DNA of 64,000 bases from positions 496,001 through 560,000 of the forward strand of contig NZ_JAMXLX010000002.1 of assembly GCF_024055605.1 (NCBI RefSeq), written 5' to 3'. Both the position numbers and the translations under genes were made by a program. This stretch comes from Ciceribacter sichuanensis (GTDB lineage Bacteria; Pseudomonadota; Alphaproteobacteria; Rhizobiales; Rhizobiaceae). Every line of letters starts with the position of its first letter. Within the stretch, counting starts at the first letter, position 1. The notes beneath the pieces are model-generated. The model made no database searches, was not told the origin of the DNA, and was given only the letters and a program-made list of their open reading frames with translations. Below, piece by piece: positions 55,838 to 64,000 of this stretch.

Positions 55838-58213
55838 ATGAACCGCTCAGTCGAAAGCCGCTTCCTCGCGATTGTCGCCATCACCGTCTTTGTCCTGATC
55901 GTTCCGCTCTTCGCCCTTTTCCTGACCCTTTCGTCGGAACAGGCCGGCAAGGAACTGAAGGACCACGTCGAGGTCCTTCTGGCTGCCAACGCTCAGGCGC
56001 TCGCCAAGCCCATGTGGGATTTCGACCGCGAAAGCGTCGAACAGATCACCGCGACTATCGTCTCCGCCAATTCCGTCAGCAAGGTGCAGGTCCGCGATGT
56101 CTCCGGCGGCATCAGCGTTTCCATGCCCCCCTTCCCCGTCTGGCCGAAGAACGGTGTCCGCTCGATGTCGCGCGATATCTTCTACCAGACACTGGACGGA
56201 CCCAAGCAGGTCGGAACGATCACGATCTACTTCGACAAGCTGGATGCCCTCTCTTCCCTCAGGCGGGCGGAAGGCCTGCTGATCGGCATCTTCGTGATCG
56301 CGGTCGTCGGCATCATCGGCGCAGCCATCCTCGGCAACCGCGTGATGATCATCCAGCCGCTGCTGAAGCTTACCGCGGCAATCGAGGCGACACGCCAGCT
56401 CGGTTCCCGCCATCACGTCGACTGGCAGTCGAACGACGAGATCGGCAGGCTCGCCAAGAGCTTCAACGTGATGCAGAGCCAGCTCGAGCAGGAAGAGAGC
56501 GAGCTGAAGCTCGCGCATCACCGCATCACCGACATCTATAACCTGACGCCAGCCATGCTTCTCTCGCTCGACGAGGACGACCGCATCACCGGCGTCAGTG
56601 ATTACTGGCTTCTGGCAACCGGCTATCAGCGCGCTGGAGTCATCGGTCGCCGCTTCGCCGATTTTGTGCCGGAGGATGTTCGCGACCTCTATCTCGAGCG
56701 CAAGAGCAGCAAGGGCAAGGGCAATTACGTCGTCGAGATCACGACCAGGTTCATCCGCGCCGACGGCAATGTAATGGACGTCCTGATCGCCGAGGCGAAA
56801 AAGGAAGGCCATGCCGACGAACTGGCGCTGTCTCTGAGCGTCATGACGGACGTGACGGCCCTCAAGCAATCCGAAGCCCGCAACCTTCGCCAGGCCATCA
56901 CCGACCACCTGACCGGACTGATGAACCGCCAGGGCTTCGAAAGCGCGCTCGACATGGAAATCATGAAGACCGATGAAAGGGGCGGCGAACTCGCCTGCAT
57001 CTTCGTCGATCTCGACCGCTTCAAGTGGATCAACGACAATCTCGGTCATCACGCCGGCGATACCGTCCTTCGTCTCCTTGTCGAGTTGATGCGCCCGCTG
57101 CTGCCGGCCGGCGCCATCGCCGCGCGTCTGGGTGGCGACGAATTCGCCATTCTGATCCGCTCGACCTCCGCGGAACAGGACGCTCTGGACCTCAGCCGGC
57201 AGCTCTGTTCCATCTTCGACGTACCGCTCCCGATACATGGCGCGACGGTAAGGCTCAGCGCCAGCATCGGCATCGCGCTCTATCCCCGCCACGCCCACAA
57301 CGCTGCAGAACTGCTGCGGAAATCCGACATGGCGATGTACAGCAAGAAGCGCGACGGCAAGAACGGCGCCCTGCTTTACGATCCCCTCCTCCAGGACAAC
57401 ACGCGCCAGCGGGCAGAGATCGAGCGCGATATCGAGGCAAGCCTTGAAAACGACTGGCTGGACGCATTCTTCCAGCCGATCGTGGACCTCTCGACGGGCA
57501 CCGTGAAAGGCTACGAGGCATTGTTGCGCCTCGACCATCCCGAAAAGGGCATCATGGCGCCCGCGGAGATCATCCGGGTTGCGGAAGAGACCGGCGCGAT
57601 CATCCGCGTCGGCAACCGCATGCTGGAAAAGGCGCTCTCCAATCTCGTCCAACTGACGAATGCAACCGGTAACGACAAGACCTATCTCGCCATCAACTTC
57701 TCGCCCCTGCAGTTCGAGCAGACCCTGCCGATCCGGCTTGCAGCGCTGACGTCGCGCCATGGCATTGCGGCGAACCGTATCGTCATCGAGATCACCGAAG
57801 CGACACTGCTGCACGACAACCCGCAGATCCGCACCATACTTGATGAATTCGCCCGCTATGGCTGCCGTATCGCACTCGACGATTTCGGCACTGGCTATTC
57901 CTCGCTGAGCTACCTCAACAGCTTCCCCGTCGACATCGTGAAGATCGACCAGTCCTTCATCCGCTCGCTCGTCGCCGACGCGCCGGACCTGCGCCACAAG
58001 AGCCGTATGCTTGTCGAAGGCATCACCGCGATCTCCCACAAGATGGAATGCACCGTCGTCGCCGAAGGCATCGAAACGGAAGCCCAGCGCGATGTTCTGA
58101 CCCAATTCGGCGTGGATTGCGGCCAGGGCTATTTCTTCGCCCGGCCGCAGCCCGTCCAGCATCTGATCGATCTAGAAGACATTCACGAAACGGCGCGGAG
58201 TTCCGTCGCCTGA
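55838..58213 (+). CDS. Membrane GGDEF-EAL protein with periplasmic sensor domain
   Basis: A 791-residue inner-membrane c-di-GMP enzyme. Order: helix 1 (about 9-31), a periplasmic sensor of about 114 residues, helix 2 (about 146-168), HAMP, PAS (about 245-345, SLDEDDRITGVSDYWLLATGYQ), GGDEF (RLGGDEF, motif near 432-436) and EAL (YEALLRL near 560, EITEA, DDFGTGYSS, KIDQSF, EGIET). Both catalytic signatures are intact, so it could synthesise or degrade c-di-GMP; no RxxD inhibitory site is seen. The ATG at 55838 is preferred (frame open from 55745). A solute-binding protein gene follows 30 bases later and is the probable ligand-binding partner. Confidence 0.95.
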   Translation: MNRSVESRFLAIVAITVFVLIVPLFALFLTLSSEQAGKELKDHVEVLLAANAQALAKPMWDFDRESVEQITATIVSANSVSKVQVRDVSGGISVSMPPFPVWPKNGVRSMSRDIFYQTLDGPKQVGTITIYFDKLDALSSLRRAEGLLIGIFVIAVVGIIGAAILGNRVMIIQPLLKLTAAIEATRQLGSRHHVDWQSNDEIGRLAKSFNVMQSQLEQEESELKLAHHRITDIYNLTPAMLLSLDEDDRITGVSDYWLLATGYQRAGVIGRRFADFVPEDVRDLYLERKSSKGKGNYVVEITTRFIRADGNVMDVLIAEAKKEGHADELALSLSVMTDVTALKQSEARNLRQAITDHLTGLMNRQGFESALDMEIMKTDERGGELACIFVDLDRFKWINDNLGHHAGDTVLRLLVELMRPLLPAGAIAARLGGDEFAILIRSTSAEQDALDLSRQLCSIFDVPLPIHGATVRLSASIGIALYPRHAHNAAELLRKSDMAMYSKKRDGKNGALLYDPLLQDNTRQRAEIERDIEASLENDWLDAFFQPIVDLSTGTVKGYEALLRLDHPEKGIMAPAEIIRVAEETGAIIRVGNRMLEKALSNLVQLTNATGNDKTYLAINFSPLQFEQTLPIRLAALTSRHGIAANRIVIEITEATLLHDNPQIRTILDEFARYGCRIALDDFGTGYSSLSYLNSFPVDIVKIDQSFIRSLVADAPDLRHKSRMLVEGITAISHKMECTVVAEGIETEAQRDVLTQFGVDCGQGYFFARPQPVQHLIDLEDIHETARSSVA

Positions 58214-58243
58214 ACCACGACCGTCAAGCAAGGGAATGCGCAT

Positions 58244-58987
58244 ATGAAAGTAATGGCATTTTTCCTATCGATGGGCCTCGCAACGGCGACCAGCGCCGAA
58301 ACGATCCACTTCACCACCGAGGACTATCCACCCTACAACTACCGGCAGGGCAACGGATACAGCGGCGCGGGCTACAAACAGGTCGTCGAGCTGATGAAAT
58401 ATGTCGATGCCGATTACACCGTGGAGCTTATGCCATGGGCGCGGGCTTTCGCTCTTGCCGAAACGGAAGGCAACACCTGCGTCTTTACGACGGCCCATAT
58501 TCCGGAACGGAACGACCGTTTCAAATGGGTGGAACCGCTAGCCATCGATCGCAATTTCATGATTGCGCGCAAGGGATCAGGCGTACGAGTGAACAATGAC
58601 GAGGAGGCAAAGCGCTACGTCGTCGGCACCCAACGCGACGACTACACGGAGGATCTTCTGGAACGGAACGGCTTTCCGAAAATCGATCTTGCGACCGACC
58701 TCAATCTCACCCTGAAAAAGCTCGTCGCAGGTCGCATCGACCTCATGCCGATTTCCGAGAAGTTCTATATGAAGCTCAAGAAGGAAGGGAACCCGGTCGA
58801 AGCCCAGTACATTTTCTCCAAACAGACGTTCTCGATCGCATGCAACATCAATTTCCCCGAACAACTTCACCTCAGCATGCAGGAAGGACTGAACAGGATC
58901 ATGGCGGACGGGACGCAGGCCCGCCTTCTTCAGGAAGAAGGGCTTGGCGGATTGGGAGAGACGACCGACGAGTTTCCAAAGCAATAA
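58244..58987 (+). CDS. Periplasmic solute-binding protein (SBP_bac_3), orphan
   Basis: A 247-residue periplasmic binding protein of the family that includes amino-acid-binding components of ABC transporters. It has a signal peptide (MKVMAFFLSMGLATATSA) and the fold markers TIHFTTEDYPPYNYRQGNGYSGAGYKQVVELM, MPWARAFALAE, KRYVVGTQRDDYTEDLL and LVAGRIDLMPIS. The TEDYPPYNY start is typical of the subfamily found outside transporters. No permease or ATPase gene is nearby; it directly follows the GGDEF-EAL gene with a 30-base gap, implying a role as a ligand receptor that acts on the enzyme's periplasmic domain. Confidence 0.9.
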   Translation: MKVMAFFLSMGLATATSAETIHFTTEDYPPYNYRQGNGYSGAGYKQVVELMKYVDADYTVELMPWARAFALAETEGNTCVFTTAHIPERNDRFKWVEPLAIDRNFMIARKGSGVRVNNDEEAKRYVVGTQRDDYTEDLLERNGFPKIDLATDLNLTLKKLVAGRIDLMPISEKFYMKLKKEGNPVEAQYIFSKQTFSIACNINFPEQLHLSMQEGLNRIMADGTQARLLQEEGLGGLGETTDEFPKQ

Positions 58988-59055
58988 ATCCGGGTTGACA
59001 AGTTTCACATTTGGCGGTGGTGAAGGCGCCTGAGACAGAAGAGGAAGCGCCGTCT

Positions 59056-59784
59056 ATGATGATCATCGCGGGGCTCGGCAATCCCGGGTCAAAATATCAG
59101 GACAACCGCCACAACATCGGCTTCATGGCCGTCGATGCGCTTTATCGCCGCTACAGCTTCTCGCCGTGGTCGAAGAAGTTCAAGGCGGAGATCTCCGAAG
59201 GCGAGATCGCCGGTGAGAAGGTCCTGCTGATGAAGCCGCAGACTTTCATGAACCTCTCGGGCGAAGCGGTCGGCGAAGCCATGCGCTTCTACAAGCTATC
59301 CCCCGCCGATATCGTCGCCATCCACGACGAACTCGATCTGCCGCCCGGCAAGGTACGGCTGAAGGTGGGCGGCGGCCATGGCGGCCACAACGGCCTCAAG
59401 TCGCTCGATGCCCATTGCGGCAAGGAATACCGCCGCCTTCGTCTCGGCATCGGCCATCCCGGCGACAAGGATCGCGTGCATGGCCATGTGCTCGGCGATT
59501 TCGCCAAGGCCGATCAGGTATGGCTCTATCCCCTGCTCGACGCCATCGCCGATAACGCCGATCTGCTGGTCAAGGGCGAGGACGGCAAGCTGCTCAACAA
59601 GCTCGCGCTCGCAACCGGAGGCAAGGTAGAAGAGGAAAAGCCGAAGGCGGCTGCCAAGACCGCCCCGAAGCCGACCAGCAAGTCGCATATCCATCAGGCC
59701 CGCAACCCCGCCCAGCCAAAGCTGCCGGAAACAGGACCGATGGCGGAAATGCTGAAGCGGATGTTCGCGAAGAAGGGCGACTGA
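59056..59784 (+). CDS. pth: Peptidyl-tRNA hydrolase
   Basis: Releases peptides from peptidyl-tRNA that drops off the ribosome. The 242-residue protein has [23 protein letters not shown] with the catalytic His, [41 protein letters not shown] and [12 protein letters not shown]. The last 50 residues (Lys/Ala/Pro-rich, then [16 protein letters not shown]) extend beyond the E. coli length, as is common in rhizobia. An AGAGGAAG site supports the ATG at 59056 (a second ATG follows at once); an upstream TTG at 59011 is less likely. Confidence 0.96.
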   Translation: MMIIAGLGNPGSKYQDNRHNIGFMAVDALYRRYSFSPWSKKFKAEISEGEIAGEKVLLMKPQTFMNLSGEAVGEAMRFYKLSPADIVAIHDELDLPPGKVRLKVGGGHGGHNGLKSLDAHCGKEYRRLRLGIGHPGDKDRVHGHVLGDFAKADQVWLYPLLDAIADNADLLVKGEDGKLLNKLALATGGKVEEEKPKAAAKTAPKPTSKSHIHQARNPAQPKLPETGPMAEMLKRMFAKKGD

Positions 59785-59900
59785 AGCACGTCGCGCAGGA
59801 GCGACCAAACTCGATATCGACGACGATCACTTACACAAACGGTGCTTCGCGATCATCCGGATTGCTCCCGGCGAGTCAGTTACCCGTCGGGAGCATGTTC

Positions 59901-60587
59901 TCACTTTTCTTCGCCAAGCGCCCGCCACAGCAGGGCCCCGACCACCGCACCGACGATCGGCGCCAGCCAGAACAGCCAAAGCTGCTGCAATGCCCAGCCG
60001 CCTGCAAAGAGCGCCTGCCCCGTCGAACGGGCCGGATTGACCGACGTATTGGTCACCGGGATGGAAATCAGGTGGATGAGCGTCAGAGCGAGACCGATCG
60101 CGATCGGTGCAAAACCTGCCGGCGCTTTGCCATGCGTGGAACCTAGGATGATGATAAGAAAGAAAGCCGTGAGCACGATCTCGATCAGCAAGGCTGATAC
60201 CAGAGAATAGCCGCCCGGCGAATGCTCTCCATATCCATTGGAGGCAAAGCCACCGAGATCGACGCCAGCCTTGCCCGTTGCAATGACGTACAGCACAGCC
60301 GCCGCCACGATGGCTCCAAGAACCTGGGACACGATATAGTGGGGAAGCTTGCCCGCTTCGAAACGGCCAGCGACGGCAAGCCCGACCGATACGGCGGGAT
60401 TGAAATGTCCGCCGGAAATACCACCGACCGCATAGGCCATCGTCAACACGGTCAGGCCGAAGGCCAGCGCAACGCCGACAAAGCCGATACCGAGTTCGGG
60501 AAAGGCCGCAGCCAGTACGGCACTGCCGCACCCGCCGAACACCAACCAGAACGTTCCGAGAAATTCCGCTAAGAGTCTTGCTTTCAT
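59901..60587 (-). CDS. aqpZ: Aquaporin Z
   Basis: A 228-residue water channel of the MIP family with six helices. The two NPA boxes are intact: [18 protein letters not shown] and [17 protein letters not shown]; the second is followed by Arg and the selectivity filter residues typical of water-selective AqpZ rather than glycerol channels. [27 protein letters not shown] is the standard start. It is transcribed toward pth. An 8-bp inverted repeat (59863-59870 with 59888-59895) lies just beyond its stop but has no T tract. Confidence 0.96.
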   Translation of the reverse strand: MKARLLAEFLGTFWLVFGGCGSAVLAAAFPELGIGFVGVALAFGLTVLTMAYAVGGISGGHFNPAVSVGLAVAGRFEAGKLPHYIVSQVLGAIVAAAVLYVIATGKAGVDLGGFASNGYGEHSPGGYSLVSALLIEIVLTAFFLIIILGSTHGKAPAGFAPIAIGLALTLIHLISIPVTNTSVNPARSTGQALFAGGWALQQLWLFWLAPIVGAVVGALLWRALGEEK

Positions 60588-60760
60588 GTGTATCCCCGCC
60601 TTGTGTCGTTCCTGTCGATCCGAAAAATCCCGTCGCGCGACTCGCTGAACGCAGATCTCCCTTAATAAACTTTAGATTAGAAAAACAATGAAATACAAGG
60701 CTAAGGTGTCCTCATGCGCCGGGACCGGCAACGTGGGTGATGACCACCTGCAAGCGACCG

Positions 60761-61066
60761 TCACTCCTCCGGCTCGGTCGTAAACATCAGCGGAAACCCC
60801 GCTTCCTTGGCGAGGTCGGTTGCCTCCTTCGCCTTGGTCTCGGCGATATCACGGGTACAAACGACCACCACCGCCGTCCCCATCTTGTGCGCCGTCAGCA
60901 TCACCCGGTAGCCGGTCTCCTCGCTCATCCGGAAGACGGCCTTCAGCACCATGGTCACGAATTCCCGCGGCGTGTAGTCGTCATTGACGAGAATGACCTT
61001 GTAGAGCCGTGGCCTCTCCAGCTTCGGCTTCGTCACCGTGTTCAGACCGGTATCGTTTTGCGGCAT
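60761..61066 (-). CDS. clpS: ClpS adaptor (ClpS2-like)
   Basis: A 101-residue N-recognin that hands N-degron proteins to ClpAP. The core is LYKVILVNDDYTPREFVTMVLKAVF, HKMGTAVVVVCTRDIAETKAKEATDLAKEAGFPLMFTTEPEE. The VNDDYTP start and FTTEPEE end resemble the rhizobial second adaptor, ClpS2, which has a narrower substrate choice than ClpS1 (known from Agrobacterium). No clpA is in the window, which also suggests the stand-alone paralog. The start at 61066 (MPQNDTGLN) follows a GGAGATC site. It is divergent from ychF. Confidence 0.94.
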   Translation of the reverse strand: MPQNDTGLNTVTKPKLERPRLYKVILVNDDYTPREFVTMVLKAVFRMSEETGYRVMLTAHKMGTAVVVVCTRDIAETKAKEATDLAKEAGFPLMFTTEPEE

Positions 61067-61251
61067 GGGGGATCTCCTGTCGCGGCTCGGCATCTCATGC
61101 GCATGATATCCAAGCTTATCACGGATAGGCAACGATGCTCGGTGTTCCGCACGCCGGAAAGGCATACGAGCGCCTCAAGACCTTGACCGCATCACTCCTT
61201 TATCCCATAGGCGTGGGCAACGAAATTTCCAAGCGAAACAGGTATCCGGCC

Positions 61252-62355
61252 ATGGGCTTCAAATGCGGTATCGTCGGCCTGCCGAATGTCGGCAAGTCCA
61301 CCCTCTTCAACGCGCTGACCAAGACGGCTGCGGCTCAAGCCGCCAACTATCCCTTCTGCACCATCGAACCGAACACCGGCGAAGTCGCCGTTCCGGATCA
61401 GCGCATGCAGAAGCTCGCAGCCGTCGCCGGCTCGAAGGAAATCATCCCGACGCGCATCTCCTTCGTCGATATCGCCGGTCTCGTGCGCGGCGCATCCAAG
61501 GGCGAAGGCCTCGGTAACAAGTTCCTCGCCAACATTCGCGAAGTCGATGCCGTGGTCCACGTGCTGCGCTGCTTCGAGGATGACGACATCACCCACGTCG
61601 AAGGCAAGATCAATCCGGTCGGCGACGCCGACACCATCGAGACCGAGTTGATGCTCGCCGACCTCGAAAGCCTCGAGCGCCGCGTCGAGCAGACACGCAA
61701 GCGGGCGGCCTCCAAGGACAAGGATTCTCTGGCGCAGCTTCCCGTCATGGAAGCCGTCATCAAGCTCCTGAACGAAGGCAAGCCGGCGCGCCTGCTGCTG
61801 AAGACCCTTGCTGCCGACGAGATCGAGGTGCTGAAGGGCCTGAACCTCCTGACCTCGCACCCGGTTCTCTACGTCTGCAATGTCGCCGAAGGCGATGCCG
61901 TGGACGGCAATGCCCATACGAGGGCTGTTGCCGAGATGGCCAAGGCGCAGGGCGCGGAATGCGTCATCATTTCCGCCGCCATCGAGGCGGAAGTAGCCCA
62001 GTTGCCGGAAGAGGAAGCCAAGGAATTCCTGTCAGCCCTCGGCCTTGAGGAAGCAGGCCTCGACCGCCTGATCCGCGCCGGCTACCACCTGCTCGACCTC
62101 ATTACCTATTTCACCGTCGGCCCAAAGGAATGCCGCGCCTGGACCATCGTCCGCGGCACCAAGGCTCCGCAGGCCGCCGGCGTCATCCACACGGATTTCG
62201 AACGCGGCTTCATCCGCGCCTTTACCATCTCCTATGACGATTACATCGCCTACAAGGGCGAAGTCGGCGCCAAGGAAGCGGGCAAGGGCCGCGATGAAGG
62301 CAAGGAATACGTCGTCCATGACGGCGACGTGATCCACTTCCGCTTCAACACCTGA
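61252..62355 (+). CDS. ychF: Redox-regulated ATPase YchF
   Basis: A 367-residue Obg-family P-loop protein that prefers ATP over GTP and associates with ribosomes. It has the Walker A in [18 protein letters not shown], switch II as [17 protein letters not shown], the non-canonical specificity motif (NVAE), a helical hairpin, and the C-terminal TGS domain [18 protein letters not shown]. The start MGFKCGIVG at 61252 is the family start; the longer frame is not conserved. It ends with a terminator shared with the convergent membrane protein gene. Confidence 0.96.
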   Translation: MGFKCGIVGLPNVGKSTLFNALTKTAAAQAANYPFCTIEPNTGEVAVPDQRMQKLAAVAGSKEIIPTRISFVDIAGLVRGASKGEGLGNKFLANIREVDAVVHVLRCFEDDDITHVEGKINPVGDADTIETELMLADLESLERRVEQTRKRAASKDKDSLAQLPVMEAVIKLLNEGKPARLLLKTLAADEIEVLKGLNLLTSHPVLYVCNVAEGDAVDGNAHTRAVAEMAKAQGAECVIISAAIEAEVAQLPEEEAKEFLSALGLEEAGLDRLIRAGYHLLDLITYFTVGPKECRAWTIVRGTKAPQAAGVIHTDFERGFIRAFTISYDDYIAYKGEVGAKEAGKGRDEGKEYVVHDGDVIHFRFNT

Positions 62356-62384
62356 TCGGGAGAATTTCCCATCCAGACGATATG

Positions 62385-62422
62385 GCTGCCGCCCTCCTAC
62401 CGGAGTGGCGGCAGCTTCGTTT
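62385..62422 (+). terminator. Terminator after ychF
   Basis: A 9-bp stem (62385-62393 with 62407-62415), extended by an inner 4-bp stem with a one-base bulge and followed by ttcgttt. It overlaps the 3' end of the convergent membrane protein gene. Confidence 0.75.
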
Positions 62423-63524
62423 TCAGCGGTTCCGGCAGCAGAGTGAAGATCGCCCGGCGGATATACGCCCAGCCGACACCGATCGTCAGCACCAGTACGC
62501 CCACCAGGATCAGCGTCACGAACACATAGCTGTCGAGCGCAAGATCGGCGCTCCTGAAGATGTTGTAGATCGCATAACCGAGCGACAGCAGGCCGGAGGT
62601 CACGAAGGCGCGGCGGTCGATGATGACGCCGATCATCATGAAGCAGGCGACAATTGCAATCACCAGCGCCGCCTGGCCCGCATCCGGTTGCTCCGGATAG
62701 AAGCTCAGCCCGTCGATAGCATTGAGGAAGACCAGAGCCAGCATCGTCCACAGGAGCGAGGGAGCCGTAACCAGATGCAGCCAGAAGGCAACGTCGGAAC
62801 GGCGGGTGCGACGCTCGGGATCGCGCAAATCGAATGCCATTGCGATAGCGAAGAGCCCGATGGCCATAACGAGCAGGATGCTCACCGCGAGCGATCGGTG
62901 CGTGGCCATAAGATCGACGACATCAAGGAACTCGCTGAGGCCGGCCAGGATCAGAGCCGCGGCAAGGCCGACCAGACTGAAGATGGCCAGCGCAAGCGAC
63001 AACGGCACGCGATAGCGCCAGTGGAAAAGGCCGAGCAACAAGGGATAGGGCGACAGGTAGACGAGCACGAAGAATGCTTTGCTGGCCTCGGGCGACACGA
63101 GATCTTCCGTGACCGTCTGCATGATCGTCATGACCGAAATCACGAAGGCGATAGTCAACGCCACCGCCGGCAACGCCAGACGCTGACGGCGCACGAGGAT
63201 CTCGGCAAGCACCAGTGTCAATGGCAGGGCGAGAAATGCCGACCCAAGCCCCGAGGCACCAACGAGAGCAACGATGAGGCCGATGGTTATCAGGATATCG
63301 TGAAAGCCGCGAATGAAACGCGGGGCTTCCGTTTCGAAAGCCGCATCTTCCGCCACCACAGACGCGTCACCTTCGAGACCACCGCCGATAGCACTTGGCT
63401 GAACGACAGCGCCCAAGACAGTCACGCCCCTGCCCGAAAGGAAGCTTTCCAGCGGCCCGGCCTGCTCTGCTCCTATATGGCCGGCGCTCACCGCCTCGCC
63501 GAGAATGGATTTCAGGCTTGCCAT
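62397..63524 (-). CDS. DUF2157-like multi-helix membrane protein
   Basis: A 375-residue inner-membrane protein. A short soluble head (MASLKSILGEAVSAGHIGAEQAGPLESFL, resembling the start of DUF2157 proteins) and a variable acidic stretch precede about ten hydrophobic helices, such as IGLIVALVGASGLGSAFLALPLTLVLAE and ILVGVLVLTIGVGWAYIRR. No catalytic motif is visible and the function is unknown. AAAGGAG precedes the ATG at 63524. It is divergent from the MaoC gene. Confidence 0.8.
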   Translation of the reverse strand: MASLKSILGEAVSAGHIGAEQAGPLESFLSGRGVTVLGAVVQPSAIGGGLEGDASVVAEDAAFETEAPRFIRGFHDILITIGLIVALVGASGLGSAFLALPLTLVLAEILVRRQRLALPAVALTIAFVISVMTIMQTVTEDLVSPEASKAFFVLVYLSPYPLLLGLFHWRYRVPLSLALAIFSLVGLAAALILAGLSEFLDVVDLMATHRSLAVSILLVMAIGLFAIAMAFDLRDPERRTRRSDVAFWLHLVTAPSLLWTMLALVFLNAIDGLSFYPEQPDAGQAALVIAIVACFMMIGVIIDRRAFVTSGLLSLGYAIYNIFRSADLALDSYVFVTLILVGVLVLTIGVGWAYIRRAIFTLLPEPLKTKLPPLR

Positions 63525-63681
63525 GCATGCTCCTTTACGATTCGCTCGCGTCACCTGCGGGCAACGCGAGCGGCAAATTAGCGGCATATTGCAATCGGGC
63601 AAGATCACAAGCCACTGCCGGCCCTTGAATTCTCCCTCAGGGACAGACATTGTACATGGATGAACAACAGGGAAATGCTGC

Positions 63682-64000
63682 ATGTCCAGTCCGCAACTCT
63701 ATTTCGAGGACTTTGAGCCCGGCCGTTTCTTCGAACTTGGACCAAAGACCGTCGAGACTGCACAAATCATTGAATTTGCGCGAGAGTTCGACCCACAGCC
63801 GATGCATCTGTCGGAAGAGGCAGGAAAGGCCAGCATTCTCGGCGGCCTCTCCGCATCCGGCTGGCACACCAGCAGCATGTTCATGCGCATGATGATCGAT
63901 TCCTATCTGCTGGCCTCAGCTTCCGAAGGCGCGCCGGGCATCGATTCCATGGAGTGGAAGAAGCCGGTGCTCGCTGGCGACACGCTGAGCGGCCGCTCAA
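63682..64000 (+). CDS. MaoC-type hot-dog hydratase, N-terminal part (cut by window edge)
   Basis: The first 106 residues of a MaoC-like dehydratase. It opens YFEDFEPGRFFELGPKTVETAQIIEFAREFDPQPMHLSEEAG, carrying the catalytic Asp and His of the hydratase 2 motif (DPQPMH), followed by GLSASGWHTSSMFMRMMID and WKKPVLAGDTLSG. Family members hydrate enoyl-CoA or act in related acyl metabolism. The gene continues beyond the window. In rhizobia a second MaoC gene often follows, but this cannot be seen here. Confidence 0.92.
   Translation, partial: MSSPQLYFEDFEPGRFFELGPKTVETAQIIEFAREFDPQPMHLSEEAGKASILGGLSASGWHTSSMFMRMMIDSYLLASASEGAPGIDSMEWKKPVLAGDTLSGRS

Noticed and set aside
55847..58162. A 771-codon minus-strand frame opposite the GGDEF-EAL gene
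   Set aside because: Antisense shadow; the sense protein has intact GGDEF and EAL motifs.
59863..59895. An 8-bp inverted repeat beyond the aqpZ stop
   Set aside because: The loop is long and no T tract follows on the minus strand, so it is not called as a terminator; mentioned only under aqpZ.

Overview
The window reads as a stretch of main chromosome from an alphaproteobacterium of the family Rhizobiaceae (Rhizobium, Agrobacterium, Sinorhizobium, Ciceribacter or Shinella relatives). The reasons are high GC with strong third-position GC bias, the block greA - LPS core transferases - lrp - trxB - lsrB familiar from Sinorhizobium and Agrobacterium, a ClpS2-type adaptor, a BA14K protein, and carA and carB lying apart. 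I cannot name the genus. No tRNA, rRNA, CRISPR array, prophage or intact insertion sequence was seen. Nearly all genes look like core or family-level genes. Both edges cut a gene: dnaG on the left and a MaoC-type hydratase on the right.

Layout. 1-1.6 kb: 5' part of dnaG and a YqeY protein. 1.7-12.3 kb: carA and carB (carbamoyl phosphate synthase), separated by a MATE pump, a LysR/aldo-keto reductase divergent pair, a zinc metallopeptidase and a 2H-phosphoesterase-like protein. carB has a clear promoter followed by a terminator-like hairpin in its leader. 12.4-19.2 kb: MFS pump, DUF2235 hydrolase, greA, then three LPS core/polysaccharide transferases beginning with lpcC/lpsB. 19-23.5 kb: lrp, trxB-lsrB, a probable small RNA, ArsR regulator and Old Yellow Enzyme. 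23.5-36.5 kb: small metabolic and transport genes (SDR/LysR/VOC, Ca2+/H+ antiporter, OpgC acyltransferase, aspartate aminotransferase, a decayed EAL protein, PQQ sugar dehydrogenase, DMT exporter, cold-shock protein, BA14K, MBL hydrolase). 36.8-39.8 kb: MarR/OmpR/histidine-kinase module resembling PetP/PetR (CenR), with a 263-bp MITE-like element between the response regulator and the kinase. 40-49.3 kb: csaA-like, proC, ybjN, ubiK, lgt, NDUFAF7-type methyltransferase, pgeF, an M24 pita-bread protein, a lipoprotein and prs. 49.3-52.5 kb: DUF779, aldehyde dehydrogenase and an AcoR-like regulator. 52.6-59 kb: two large GGDEF-EAL proteins flanking rplY, the second followed at once by a periplasmic solute-binding protein. 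59-64 kb: pth, aqpZ, clpS, ychF, a membrane protein and the start of a MaoC gene.

The most interesting parts are: (1) a GGDEF-EAL receptor with its own orphan solute-binding protein (55.8-59.0 kb), which looks like a ligand-to-cyclic-di-GMP sensor of the NspS/MbaA kind; (2) the aldehyde dehydrogenase gene, which has a sigma-54-like -24/-12 promoter and an 11-bp upstream dyad, next to an AcoR-like regulator that has no AAA+ ATPase domain; (3) the MITE-like element with 31-bp inverted ends; (4) a likely MmgR/ar8-type small RNA between lsrB and an ArsR gene; (5) the carB leader hairpin, a candidate attenuator. All functions are inferred from reading translated sequence and from remembered family features; no database search was run.
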